NCBI GenBank assembly: GCA_946410505.1
Contig: CAMKAP010000037.1
Span: 1-12,344 of the forward strand
Source of the DNA: an uncultured Clostridia bacterium
Lineage (GTDB): Bacteria; Bacillota_A; Clostridia; Oscillospirales; Oscillospiraceae
DNA: 12,344 bases
Reading direction: 5' to 3'
The notes beneath the pieces were generated by a model. The model searched no databases and was not told the origin of the DNA. It saw nothing but the letters and a program-made list of their open reading frames with translations. The translations under genes were made by a program, and so were the position numbers. Below are positions 1 to 5,821 of the stretch, in pieces (position 1 is the stretch's first letter; the number at the start of each line of letters is the position of its first letter).

Positions 1-162
1 ATCGACGCCGAGAACGGCGCCACCGCCGGCAAGACCGATCTGGCCAAGCTCAGCAAGAAGTACAATCTGGATGCCCTGCACGACACCATCCATGAAATGG
101 CCCGTGACGAGGCTCGCCATGGCAAGGCTTTCAAGGGCCTGCTGGAGCGCTACTTCAAGTAA
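1..162 (+). CDS. Rubrerythrin, C-terminal end (partial)
   Basis: Only the last 53 residues are present; the 5' part lies outside the window. The frame opens at base 1 and stops with TAA at 160-162. The fragment is helical and carries DEARHG near its end (Glu at base 109, His at base 118). This matches the second ExxH iron-ligand pair of the ferritin-like di-iron domain of rubrerythrins, and the ending GLLERYF is typical of clostridial members. Rubrerythrins reduce hydrogen peroxide in the cytoplasm of anaerobes, taking electrons from a rubredoxin domain or a separate rubredoxin. This protein ends right after the ferritin-like domain, so it has no C-terminal rubredoxin domain. A free rubredoxin is encoded 428 bases downstream. 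An N-terminal rubredoxin domain cannot be excluded because the start is missing. The family call is firm; the exact subtype is not. Confidence 0.85.
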   Translation: MDAENGATAGKTDLAKLSKKYNLDALHDTIHEMARDEARHGKAFKGLLERYFK

Positions 163-208
163 TCCCGTCAGCGCGAGCCGGACGCAGGATTTTTGAAGGA
201 CAGGCAGC

Positions 209-550
209 ATGAAAAGATTCAGTATTCTGAGATTTCTGTTTGCGCTGTGCCTCGCCGCCGCTGTCGTTTGCCTGTGGTGCATTCTGCAGCGGGGCGAGCG
301 GTTTTCCCTTGCGCACATCTCAGACGGACTCGTGGTTGCTGCTGCGGTGGATATCCTGTACAGCTTCGAGTTTTTGCATACCTTCCTGGGCTTCAAGGCC
401 AGCAGCGCGGGCAGCCCGTTCAATGCGTACCGGCGCGTCCGGGGTGATATGACTTACAGCCCTCGCTCCGACCGCCCGATCATTCCGGAGTATCTGATCG
501 TCGGCATCCTGGCCGGCGCGGCGGGGGTGCTGCTCCTGCTGATGCGCTGA
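209..550 (+). CDS. Small three-helix membrane protein, possibly DUF3899-like
   Basis: This encodes 113 residues with a basic N-terminus and three hydrophobic segments, at about 7-26, 39-62 and 92-111. A polar, Arg-rich loop (about 63-91) separates the second and third. The general pattern, including SDGL before the second segment, resembles DUF3899 proteins of Firmicutes, but that is from memory and tentative; no function can be assigned. The start at 209 follows a modest AAGGA (196-200). The gene begins 46 bases after the rubrerythrin stop and ends 40 bases before rubredoxin, with no visible promoter or terminator in either gap, so it is probably co-transcribed with both. A frame on the opposite strand and two alternative forward frames across this region lack a good ribosome binding site and family-like composition. 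Confidence 0.7.
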   Translation: MKRFSILRFLFALCLAAAVVCLWCILQRGERFSLAHISDGLVVAAAVDILYSFEFLHTFLGFKASSAGSPFNAYRRVRGDMTYSPRSDRPIIPEYLIVGILAGAAGVLLLLMR

Positions 551-590
551 AATACCACCAAAATACATTTTATTACAGGAGGATACGAAC

Positions 591-725
591 ATGCGTTATG
601 TCTGCAATGTCTGCGGCTGGGTCTATGATGAGGACGAGGCCGGCGTGAAGTGGGAAGACCTGCCCGACGATTTTGCCTGCGAGCTCTGCGGCGTCGGCAA
701 GGAAGACTTCTCCCCCGAGGAATAA
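591..725 (+). CDS. Rubredoxin, unusually short
   Basis: This small gene encodes 44 residues. The two iron-binding knuckles are clear: CNVCG (Cys5, Cys8) and CELCG (Cys30, Cys33), the four thiolates that hold one Fe in rubredoxins. The start is supported by CAGGAGGA at 577-584, a near-ideal ribosome binding site. Usual rubredoxins are about 52-54 residues and have a DPDNG-type loop between the knuckles. Here YDEDEAGVKWEDLPDDF joins them directly, so the inter-knuckle segment is roughly nine residues shorter, while WEDLPDD and the end DFSPE are kept. It probably passes electrons to the rubrerythrin encoded upstream for peroxide reduction in the cytoplasm. A strong terminator follows 20 bases after the stop, so this is the last gene of the unit. 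Confidence 0.92.
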   Translation: MRYVCNVCGWVYDEDEAGVKWEDLPDDFACELCGVGKEDFSPEE

Positions 726-740
726 GCCAAACAGAAATCA

Positions 741-769
741 AAAACGCCGCCCGACCGGGCGGCGTTTTT
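741..769 (+). terminator. Rho-independent terminator after rubredoxin
   Basis: An 8-bp all-GC stem (745-752 with 757-764) closes a GACC loop. It is preceded by AAAA and followed by five T residues at 765-769. It would end the rubrerythrin-membrane protein-rubredoxin transcript. Confidence 0.92.
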
Positions 770-830
770 GCGGCAAAGGACGCGGAGTATCTCTGAGAAA
801 ACAGCGCAGGGACGTGCATGCCGGTTTCCC

Positions 831-859
831 TTGACGCATATTTTAAAAACAGGTATATT
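831..859 (+). promoter_or_regulatory. Sigma-A-type promoter for cardiolipin synthase
   Basis: TTGACG at 831-836 and TATATT at 854-859 are separated by 17 bases, close to the vegetative consensus. Predicted transcription start is near 866, giving a leader of about 80 bases that contains a hairpin. Confidence 0.75.
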
Positions 860-875
860 AAATAGATAGTTTCCC

Positions 876-896
876 TCCCGCTGCTTCGCGGCGGGA
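876..896 (+). promoter_or_regulatory. GC-rich hairpin in the cls leader
   Basis: TCCCGCTGC (876-884) pairs with GCGGCGGGA (888-896) through nine pairs including one T-G wobble, around a TTC loop. There is no T-run after it, so it is not a normal terminator. It sits about 10 bases after the predicted transcription start and 37 bases before the ribosome binding site, so it could stabilise the mRNA 5' end or be a regulatory element. Confidence 0.55.
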
Positions 897-945
897 AGAA
901 CAGAGGCGCATAACACGTAGGGCATTTGCCCCAAAGGAGGCAGGC

Positions 946-2523
946 ATGGGCAACGCGCATCAGGACAAAAGAGGCATCCGGCTGCTGAAAAAGGGCCGCC
1001 GGGGCTTGCTGCGCGCTGTTTTCAGCCGGGCAGGCCTGATCCTGATCCTGCTTCTCCTGGAGTTTGCGATGCTCATAGGCCTCTTCGGCCGTCTGCGGAG
1101 CTTTCTGCCCCACTTCCTGACTGTGAGCACCGTTTTTTCTGCCGCCATGGCGCTCTACCTGCTCAACAGCCGTCACGACCCCAGCACCAAGATCACCTGG
1201 ATCGTGGTCATCATGCTCTTTCCCGCCGTGGGGGCCATGCTCTATCTCTATACCCGCAGCGACATCGGCCACCGCATGCTGAGAGACCGCTTTTCCCAGC
1301 TGACGGAGGCGACGCGCGACAGCATCCCCCAGGCTCCGGAAACGGCGGAGCGCTTTCGGAAAGAGGCGCCGGACGTGGTGGGCCTTGCCCGCTACGTCAA
1401 CCGCACGGGCCGCTTTCCGGTCTATGACGGGACGGAGATCCGGTACTTTTCCCTGGGGGACGAGCTTTTCCCCGTGCTGCTGGAGGAGCTGGAGAAGGCG
1501 GAGTCCTTTATCTTCCTGGAGTTTTTCATCATCGACGAGGGGCTCATGTGGGGCCGCATCCTGGAGATCCTGGCCCGCAAGGCATCCGAGGGCGTTACGG
1601 TCCGAGTTATATATGACGGGACCTGTGAGTTTTTCACGCTGCCGCGGGATTACCCGAAGCGGCTTTCCCTGCTGGGCATCGAGTGCCGCCCCTTCGCGCC
1701 TATTACGCCCTTCGTCTCCACCCACTACAACTATCGGGATCACCGGAAGATCCTGGTCATCGACGGCCGGGTGGCGTTCACGGGCGGCGTGAATCTGGCC
1801 GACGAGTACATCAACGAGATCAAACGCTTCGGCCACTGGAAGGATACGGCGGTCTGCCTGCGCGGCGGCGCCGCCCGGAGCTTTACGCTGATGTTTCTGC
1901 ACATGTGGCATCTGGGGGAGAAGGAGCTGCCGGCGGAGGCGTTTCTCTCCGTGCCGACCGAACACTTCCCGGAGACCGGCTTCGTCATGCCCTATTCGGA
2001 TTGCCCGCTGGACGGTGAGCGGGTGGGCGAATGGGTCTACATGGACATTCTCAACCGGGCGCAGGACTATGTGTATATCATGACGCCCTATCTGATCCTG
2101 GACGGGGAGATGGAGACGGCGCTGAAATTCGCCGCAGAGAGGGGCGTGGACGTGCGGCTGATCCTGCCCGGCATCCCGGATAAGAAGATGGCCTACGCCC
2201 TGGCAAAGACCCACTATGCCTCGCTGCTGCAATCCGGCGTGAGGATCTATGAGTACCGCCCCGGCTTCGTGCATGCGAAGATTTTTATCAGCGACGACCG
2301 GGAGGCGGTGGTGGGCACCATCAATCTTGACTACAGAAGCCTGTATCATCATTTCGAGTGCGCGGTTTGGATGCGGAAGGTGAGCTGCCTGCCCGAGATC
2401 AAGGCGGACTTTCTGGAGACTCAGAGCTTCTGCCGCGAGGTGAGCTTTGATACGCTGCGCCATGAGAAATGGAGCACCCGGCTGCTCGGCGCCATTCTCA
2501 AGATCATCGCACCGCTGCTGTAG
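946..2523 (+). CDS. cls: Cardiolipin synthase
   Basis: This encodes 525 residues, a little over the usual 480-510 of bacterial cardiolipin synthases. The enzyme joins two phosphatidylglycerol molecules into cardiolipin plus glycerol at the inner face of the membrane. A basic N-terminus is followed by hydrophobic segments at about 29-49, 55-73 and 82-102. The last has the PLDc_N pattern (KITWIVVIMLFPAVGAMLY). Two phospholipase D catalytic motifs follow: His266-x-Lys268-x4-Asp273 with GGVN (280-283), and His443-x-Lys445-x4-Asp450 with GTIN (457-460). All HKD residues are intact, so it should be active. The start is fixed by AAAGGAGG at 933-940. It is preceded by its own promoter and followed by the promoter of the XRE gene, so it is probably monocistronic. 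A very long open frame on the opposite strand (454-2589) is a GC-driven shadow. Confidence 0.95.
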   Translation: MGNAHQDKRGIRLLKKGRRGLLRAVFSRAGLILILLLLEFAMLIGLFGRLRSFLPHFLTVSTVFSAAMALYLLNSRHDPSTKITWIVVIMLFPAVGAMLYLYTRSDIGHRMLRDRFSQLTEATRDSIPQAPETAERFRKEAPDVVGLARYVNRTGRFPVYDGTEIRYFSLGDELFPVLLEELEKAESFIFLEFFIIDEGLMWGRILEILARKASEGVTVRVIYDGTCEFFTLPRDYPKRLSLLGIECRPFAPITPFVSTHYNYRDHRKILVIDGRVAFTGGVNLADEYINEIKRFGHWKDTAVCLRGGAARSFTLMFLHMWHLGEKELPAEAFLSVPTEHFPETGFVMPYSDCPLDGERVGEWVYMDILNRAQDYVYIMTPYLILDGEMETALKFAAERGVDVRLILPGIPDKKMAYALAKTHYASLLQSGVRIYEYRPGFVHAKIFISDDREAVVGTINLDYRSLYHHFECAVWMRKVSCLPEIKADFLETQSFCREVSFDTLRHEKWSTRLLGAILKIIAPLL

Positions 2524-2529
2524 GCGTGC

Positions 2530-2558
2530 TTGCAAAAAAATGGGAGGCATGGTAAAAT
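2530..2558 (+). promoter_or_regulatory. Promoter of the XRE regulator gene
   Basis: TTGCAA at 2530-2535 and TAAAAT at 2553-2558 are 17 bases apart, starting just after the cls stop. Predicted transcription start is near 2565, inside the dyad TGCATATTTGCA (2562-2573), which is a possible autoregulatory operator. Confidence 0.7.
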
Positions 2559-2612
2559 ACCTGCATATTTGCATGAAAGAAACGGACACTGTGGCTGCAC
2601 AGGATTGACTAT

Positions 2613-3242
2613 ATGGAACTTTCGGAACTGAAGCTGGTGACGGCCAGCAACATCATCAAGCTGCGCACCGGCGCGGGGCTTACCCAGGCGGAGCTCGGCG
2701 CAGCGCTCAATTATTCGGACAAGACCATCTCCAAGTGGGAGCGGGGCGAGGCCATTCCCGACGCATACGTGCTCACCCAGATGGCGGAGATCTTCGGCGT
2801 CACAGTGGATTCGCTGCTCTCCTCCCATGACAAATGGGAGCCTGCGCCGGACCCGGACGAGGTGCCGGAACGCAGCTACAGCGTGAGCATGATCATTGCG
2901 GTGGCGGTTCTTGGCGTGTGGACGCTGGCGCTCACGGCCTTTGTGGCGCTCTGGCTTGTGGGGATCATCCGATGGCAGATTTTTGTGGTGGCGCTGCCGG
3001 TGTCCATCCTGACCTATCTGGTGCTGATCTGTGTCTTCGGCAGGCGGCGCCATCTCCAGTATGTGATCGCGCTCTTTGTATTCAGCCTTTTCCTGATGGT
3101 GTATCTGCTCTTTGTCCAAGCCAATCCATGGCAGATCTTCCTGATCTGCGTGCTGGCGGAGGTGCTGGTGTTCTTGAGCTGCAACATCAAAAAGCGGCCG
3201 AAATTTCTGAAAAAAAGAGCCAAAGAGGAAGACAAAGTATAA
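2613..3242 (+). CDS. XRE-family DNA-binding protein with four-helix membrane tail
   Basis: This encodes 209 residues. Residues about 12-69 form a Cro/CI-type helix-turn-helix: IIKLRTGAGLTQAELGAAL, then DKTISKWERG and PDAYVLTQMAEIFGVTVDSLL, all standard for the family. After a Pro/Glu-rich linker (73-88) come four hydrophobic segments at about 90-116, 122-143, 149-168 and 171-190, and a Lys-rich cytoplasmic tail. It should therefore be a membrane-held transcription factor, possibly sensing envelope state; the signal and target genes are unknown. The start at 2613 follows AGGA at 2601-2604. The gene has its own promoter and terminator and stands alone, with no partner toxin or kinase. XRE proteins with hydrophobic C-terminal domains are frequent in clostridia, so the architecture is known even if the role is not. 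Confidence 0.88.
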   Translation: MELSELKLVTASNIIKLRTGAGLTQAELGAALNYSDKTISKWERGEAIPDAYVLTQMAEIFGVTVDSLLSSHDKWEPAPDPDEVPERSYSVSMIIAVAVLGVWTLALTAFVALWLVGIIRWQIFVVALPVSILTYLVLICVFGRRRHLQYVIALFVFSLFLMVYLLFVQANPWQIFLICVLAEVLVFLSCNIKKRPKFLKKRAKEEDKV

Positions 3243-3269
3243 TTCTACGATTCGTAGAGTGAATTTTCC

Positions 3270-3301
3270 CCGGGGTAGAGAAGCGTCTACCCCGGTTTTT
3301 T
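3270..3301 (+). terminator. Rho-independent terminator after the XRE gene
   Basis: A 10-bp stem, CCGGGGTAGA (3270-3279) with TCTACCCCGG (3286-3295), has a six-base loop and is followed by six T residues. A smaller hairpin, TCTACG-ATT-CGTAGA (3244-3258), lies directly after the stop codon. Confidence 0.93.
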
Positions 3302-3342
3302 CATGCCGACGGAAGTGTAGAGAAGCAAAGCGGCACAGTAGC

Positions 3343-3371
3343 TTGCATTTTTGGTTAGTCTGCTCTATCTT
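3343..3371 (+). promoter_or_regulatory. Probable promoter of the degV-family gene
   Basis: TTGCAT at 3343-3348 and TATCTT at 3366-3371 have a 17-base spacer. The predicted start near 3378 lies 27 bases before the chosen ATG, leaving room for the AAGGA at 3391-3395. This also argues against a TTG start at 3351, which would lie upstream of the transcript. Confidence 0.55.
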
Positions 3372-3404
3372 GAGGACAAGAAATCCGAGAAAGGATTGAT
3401 GACT

Positions 3405-4289
3405 ATGAGCTATGTACTCAGCTGCTGTTCCACTGCCGATCTGAGCAAAGAGCATTTTGAATCCCGGCAGATCCACTATGTATGCTTTCACTACGCCCTC
3501 GACGGTGTGGAATATCCGGATGACCTGGGTCAGAGCATACCCTTTGATGAGTTTTATAAACGCATGGCCGCCGGCGCCGATACCCGTACCTCTCAGGTGA
3601 GCATCAGCGAATATGTGGATCATTTCTCCCAATTCCTGGAGCAGGGCCTGGACATCATCCATGTCTGTCTGTCCTCCGGCATCTCCGGAACCATCAATTC
3701 TGCGCAGAACGCCGCATTGATCGCGCGCGAACGGTATCCGGAGCGCAAGATCTTCATCATCGACTCGCTCGGCGCATCCTCCGGATACGGTCTGCTGATG
3801 GACGGCGCCGCGGACCGGCGGGACGAGGGGCTGAGCGTGGAGGAATGCGCCCGCTGGATCGAGGAGAACCGCCTCAAGCTGCACCACTGGTTCTTCTCCA
3901 CGGATCTGAGCTTTTACGTCAAGGGCGGCCGCATCTCCAAAACCGCGGCGATCTTCGGGGGCCTGCTGGAGATCTGCCCGCTGCTGAATATGGACAATCT
4001 GGGGCGCCTCATCCCGCGCTATAAGATCCGCACGAAGAAAAAGGTGATCTCCGAGTGCGTCAAAAGAATGGAGGAGCACGCCCGCGGCGGCCACGATTAC
4101 AACGGGAAATGCTACATCTCCATGTCGGACTGCCTGCCCATGGCCCGCGCCGTGGCTGATCTGGTGGAGCAGAAGTTCCCGAAGCTCGACGGCAGGGTGG
4201 AGATCAACAGCGTCGGAACCACAATCGGCTCCCACACGGGGCCGGGTACCGTCGCCCTCTTCTTCTGGGGCGATGAGCGGGTCGACTGA
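3405..4289 (+). CDS. DegV family protein (fatty-acid binding)
   Basis: This encodes 294 residues, the normal length for DegV proteins, which bind a long-chain fatty acid; in FakB members they present it to the FakA kinase for phospholipid synthesis. Visible landmarks are STADL (9-13), TRTSQVS (60-66), SSGISGT (90-96, lipid carboxyl-binding region), GGRIS (174-178) and GSHTGPGT (275-282). The Asp before STADL in most DegV proteins is Cys here (CCSTADL). I recall this from a clostridial subfamily, so it need not mean loss of function. ATG 3405 is preferred because AAGGA (3391-3395) is nine bases upstream; ATG 3399 would leave only three, and TTG 3351 precedes the predicted transcription start. 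No fakA-like kinase gene is in the window. It is monocistronic and converges on the gntR operon. Confidence 0.9.
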   Translation: MSYVLSCCSTADLSKEHFESRQIHYVCFHYALDGVEYPDDLGQSIPFDEFYKRMAAGADTRTSQVSISEYVDHFSQFLEQGLDIIHVCLSSGISGTINSAQNAALIARERYPERKIFIIDSLGASSGYGLLMDGAADRRDEGLSVEECARWIEENRLKLHHWFFSTDLSFYVKGGRISKTAAIFGGLLEICPLLNMDNLGRLIPRYKIRTKKKVISECVKRMEEHARGGHDYNGKCYISMSDCLPMARAVADLVEQKFPKLDGRVEINSVGTTIGSHTGPGTVALFFWGDERVD

Positions 4290-4301
4290 CCGGATTCATC
4301 C

Positions 4302-4343
4302 ATAAGAAAAACCCATCGGGTGTTCCCGATGGGCTTTTCTTAT
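4302..4343. terminator. Bidirectional terminator between degV and gntR
   Basis: CCCATCGGG (4312-4320) and CCCGATGGG (4325-4333) form a 9-bp stem with a TGTT loop. It is flanked by ATAAGAAAA on the left and TTTTCTTAT on the right, so both strands show a stem followed by a T-rich tail. The gntR stop codon (4340-4342) lies inside the right flank. Confidence 0.92.
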
Positions 4344-5074
4344 GCTTTTCGGATGGCGCGGAAGGGGTCCACTCCGTCGCCGGACAGGCTTGTGAAGCTC
4401 AGGCTCGCATTCACATGGTCCGCCATGGTCTGGCGCGCCAGCTCCGGCATGCGCATCCGGATAGCGGAAACCACGGAGATGTGGTTGTATTTCACGCTGG
4501 TCATCCAGGGGTTTGCGCTGTTGTCCTCCTGGGCGATAAATTCCAGCATGGAGGCCTGGTACATGGTGAGCCTCGGCAGGATCTGCTCATAGCTTTGCAC
4601 CACATAGGGGTTTGCGCAGGAGTCGATGATGAGCCGGTGGAAGGGCATGTCCGTGTCCTTCATTCCGCGGATGTCCCGGCGATCCACGCTCTCCTTGAAG
4701 GCCTCGGCCAGCAGGCTCAGCTCCCGGACCACCTGGTCGTTTGCCCGGCAGGCGCAGAGGGCCGCGGCGGTGCTCTCCACCGCGTCGCGCACCTGATAGA
4801 GGTCGATCATATCGGTCAGGCTCAGGTCCAGCACAAAGCTGCCGGGCTGACCGGGGTGGCTCACCACGAAGCCGACCTCCGAGAGACTGGCCACTGCCTC
4901 GGCCACGGGCGTGCGGGAGATGCCCAGGGAGGAGGCGATCTGGTTTACGTTGAGCTTGCTGCCCGGCGCGATGCGAAGACTCAGGATCTCGTCATAAAGG
5001 AGCTTCATCACCAGATCCTTGAGCTTGGCGTCGGGGCTCTCGTGCATATACTGTTTGAGCTGATATTTGTCCAT
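4340..5074 (-). CDS. GntR-family transcriptional regulator, FCD (FadR-type) subfamily
   Basis: This encodes 244 residues. The winged helix-turn-helix covers about 19-80, with the typical PGSKLNVNQIASSLGISRTPVAEAV. The all-helical FCD ligand-binding domain follows (about 87-230). The likely metal or ligand residues of FCD domains are present: Asp142 and His146 (DxxxH), His198 and His220. Such proteins usually repress genes for organic or sugar acid use and are released by the metabolite; the ligand here is unknown. ATG 5074 is preferred over TTG 5083 because CGGAGG (bases 5085-5090 read on the minus strand) is 10 bases from the ATG but only one from the TTG. It is the third gene of csaA-DUF1858-gntR, 27 bases after the second, and may regulate its own operon. 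Confidence 0.92.
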   Translation of the reverse strand: MDKYQLKQYMHESPDAKLKDLVMKLLYDEILSLRIAPGSKLNVNQIASSLGISRTPVAEAVASLSEVGFVVSHPGQPGSFVLDLSLTDMIDLYQVRDAVESTAAALCACRANDQVVRELSLLAEAFKESVDRRDIRGMKDTDMPFHRLIIDSCANPYVVQSYEQILPRLTMYQASMLEFIAQEDNSANPWMTSVKYNHISVVSAIRMRMPELARQTMADHVNASLSFTSLSGDGVDPFRAIRKA

Positions 5075-5101
5075 CTCTCTCAAACCTCCGGCCGCGGCGC
5101 T

Positions 5102-5344
5102 TCAGCGGCGGCTTTCGTAATTGCGGATCACAGCCTCCAGCCGGGCGAGCAGTCTGCCTGCCGGCCGCTTGAGATACTTGGCGGCGTCAGCCACGGTGGC
5201 CTTTTTCAGCGCGGTCTTCGCCAGCGGCGTGTTCATCATGGCCAGAAAGGGCTTTGCCCGCGGCTCCGTGCGTGCAAGCTCGTCCAGCAGCCAGGGATAT
5301 GCCGCCAGAATATCCGTAAGTTTGGTGTTCTCGTTGATGATCAT
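5102..5344 (-). CDS. DUF1858-like small protein
   Basis: This encodes 80 residues. The opening MIINENTKLTDILAAYPWL and the following NTPLAKTALKKATVADAAKYL match the pattern of DUF1858 and ScdA N-terminal domains: a short helical fold with a TKLxDIL start and an LAKT/AxxAAxxL centre. These occur alone or fused to hybrid-cluster-like or iron-sulfur repair proteins, and their role is not established. There are no cysteines, so it does not itself bind a cluster through thiols. The end is Arg-rich. The start is supported by CAGGAG (5351-5356, minus strand) six bases upstream, just downstream of the csaA stop. With 14 bases to csaA and 27 to gntR it is clearly in the same operon. The family link is from pattern memory. 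Confidence 0.75.
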   Translation of the reverse strand: MIINENTKLTDILAAYPWLLDELARTEPRAKPFLAMMNTPLAKTALKKATVADAAKYLKRPAGRLLARLEAVIRNYESRR

Positions 5345-5358
5345 GTCTGTCTCCTGTG

Positions 5359-5688
5359 TTATCCCAGCCTGTCCCCGTTTTTTACGCGCTTGTCCGGTGT
5401 GATGAGCACCACGCCGCCCTCGCTGTATGTGCCGAGCACCAGCACCTCGGAGAAGAAGTTTGCGATCTGCCGGGGCGGGAAGTTCACCACCGCCAGCACC
5501 TGCTTGCCGAGCAGCTCCTCGGGGGTATACTGCTGCGTGATCTGGGCGGAGGAGCGCTTCACGCCCAGCTCCTCGCCGAAATCCACCTCCAGCTGGTAGG
5601 CGGGCTTGCGGGCCTTTTCAAAGGGCTTCGCGGACACAACGGTGCCCACGCGGATGTCCAGCTTCATAAAGTCGTCAAAGGTCGCCAT
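5359..5688 (-). CDS. csaA: CsaA-like tRNA-binding domain protein
   Basis: This encodes 109 residues, the full length of the CsaA/YgjH family, a stand-alone OB-fold tRNA-binding domain like that of methionyl- and phenylalanyl-tRNA synthetases. Family features are FMKLDIRVGTVVSA (7-20), the central YQLEVDFGEELGVKRSSAQI, YTPEELLGKQVLAVVNFPPRQIA (54-76) and the ending LITPDKRVKNGDRLG. In Bacillus CsaA has been described as a secretion-related chaperone able to bind tRNA; its physiological role is uncertain. ATG 5688 follows AAAGGAG (5697-5703, minus strand) by eight bases. A longer frame reaching 5853 has no such signal and would extend past the promoter. This is the first gene of the csaA-DUF1858-gntR operon and diverges from the rRNA methyltransferase. 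Confidence 0.93.
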   Translation of the reverse strand: MATFDDFMKLDIRVGTVVSAKPFEKARKPAYQLEVDFGEELGVKRSSAQITQQYTPEELLGKQVLAVVNFPPRQIANFFSEVLVLGTYSEGGVVLITPDKRVKNGDRLG

Positions 5689-5716
5689 AGGAAAAACTCC
5701 TTTACAGAATACAATA

Positions 5717-5745
5717 AAAATAGCACGCGACAAGGAGAAAAGCAA
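5717..5745 (-). promoter_or_regulatory. Probable promoter of the csaA operon
   Basis: On the minus strand TTGCTT (5745-5740) and TATTTT (5722-5717) are 17 bases apart. Predicted start near 5710 is compatible with the ribosome binding site at 5703-5697. A second pair (TTGTCG 5733-5728, TATTCT 5711-5706, 16-base spacer) would start too close to the ribosome binding site. Confidence 0.55.
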
Positions 5746-5765
5746 GAGAAGCGGCGCCTGCGTCG

Positions 5766-5794
5766 TTGAATTTCTCCGGACAGTATGATACAAT
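5766..5794 (+). promoter_or_regulatory. Promoter of the RlmI-like gene with overlapping dyad
   Basis: TTGAAT (5766-5771) and TACAAT (5789-5794) have a 17-base spacer. Predicted start is near 5801, with a short leader and GAGGGG before ATG 5822. A perfect nine-base dyad, GTATGATAC (5783-5791), overlaps the -10 element. Confidence 0.75.
5783..5791. promoter_or_regulatory. Dyad GTATGATAC, candidate GntR operator
   Basis: GTAT-G-ATAC is symmetric about a central base, a size and shape usual for GntR/FCD operators. It overlaps the rlmI-like -10 element and lies 38 bases upstream of the csaA-operon -35. I saw no second copy. Binding by the GntR protein encoded in the adjacent operon is inference. 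Confidence 0.35.
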
Positions 5795-5821
5795 TCTTTA
5801 TCTTTATTTGAGGGGATCGTT

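Noticed and set aside
454..2589. A 711-codon minus-strand open frame opposite cardiolipin synthase
   Set aside because: Same reasons: it overlaps cls with intact HKD motifs, crosses a terminator and promoters, and has low-complexity, His/Gln/Arg-rich translation.
2613..3242. XRE gene as the antitoxin of a toxin-antitoxin pair
   Set aside because: The gene stands alone between its own promoter and terminator, and the protein has four membrane helices.
2421..4235. A 604-codon minus-strand open frame opposite the XRE and degV genes
   Set aside because: It spans a strong terminator and promoter of the plus-strand genes and its translation resembles no family.
4415..5599. A 394-codon plus-strand open frame across the csaA-DUF1858-gntR operon
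   Set aside because: The minus strand carries three recognised proteins with good ribosome binding sites; the plus-strand frame is antisense shadow.
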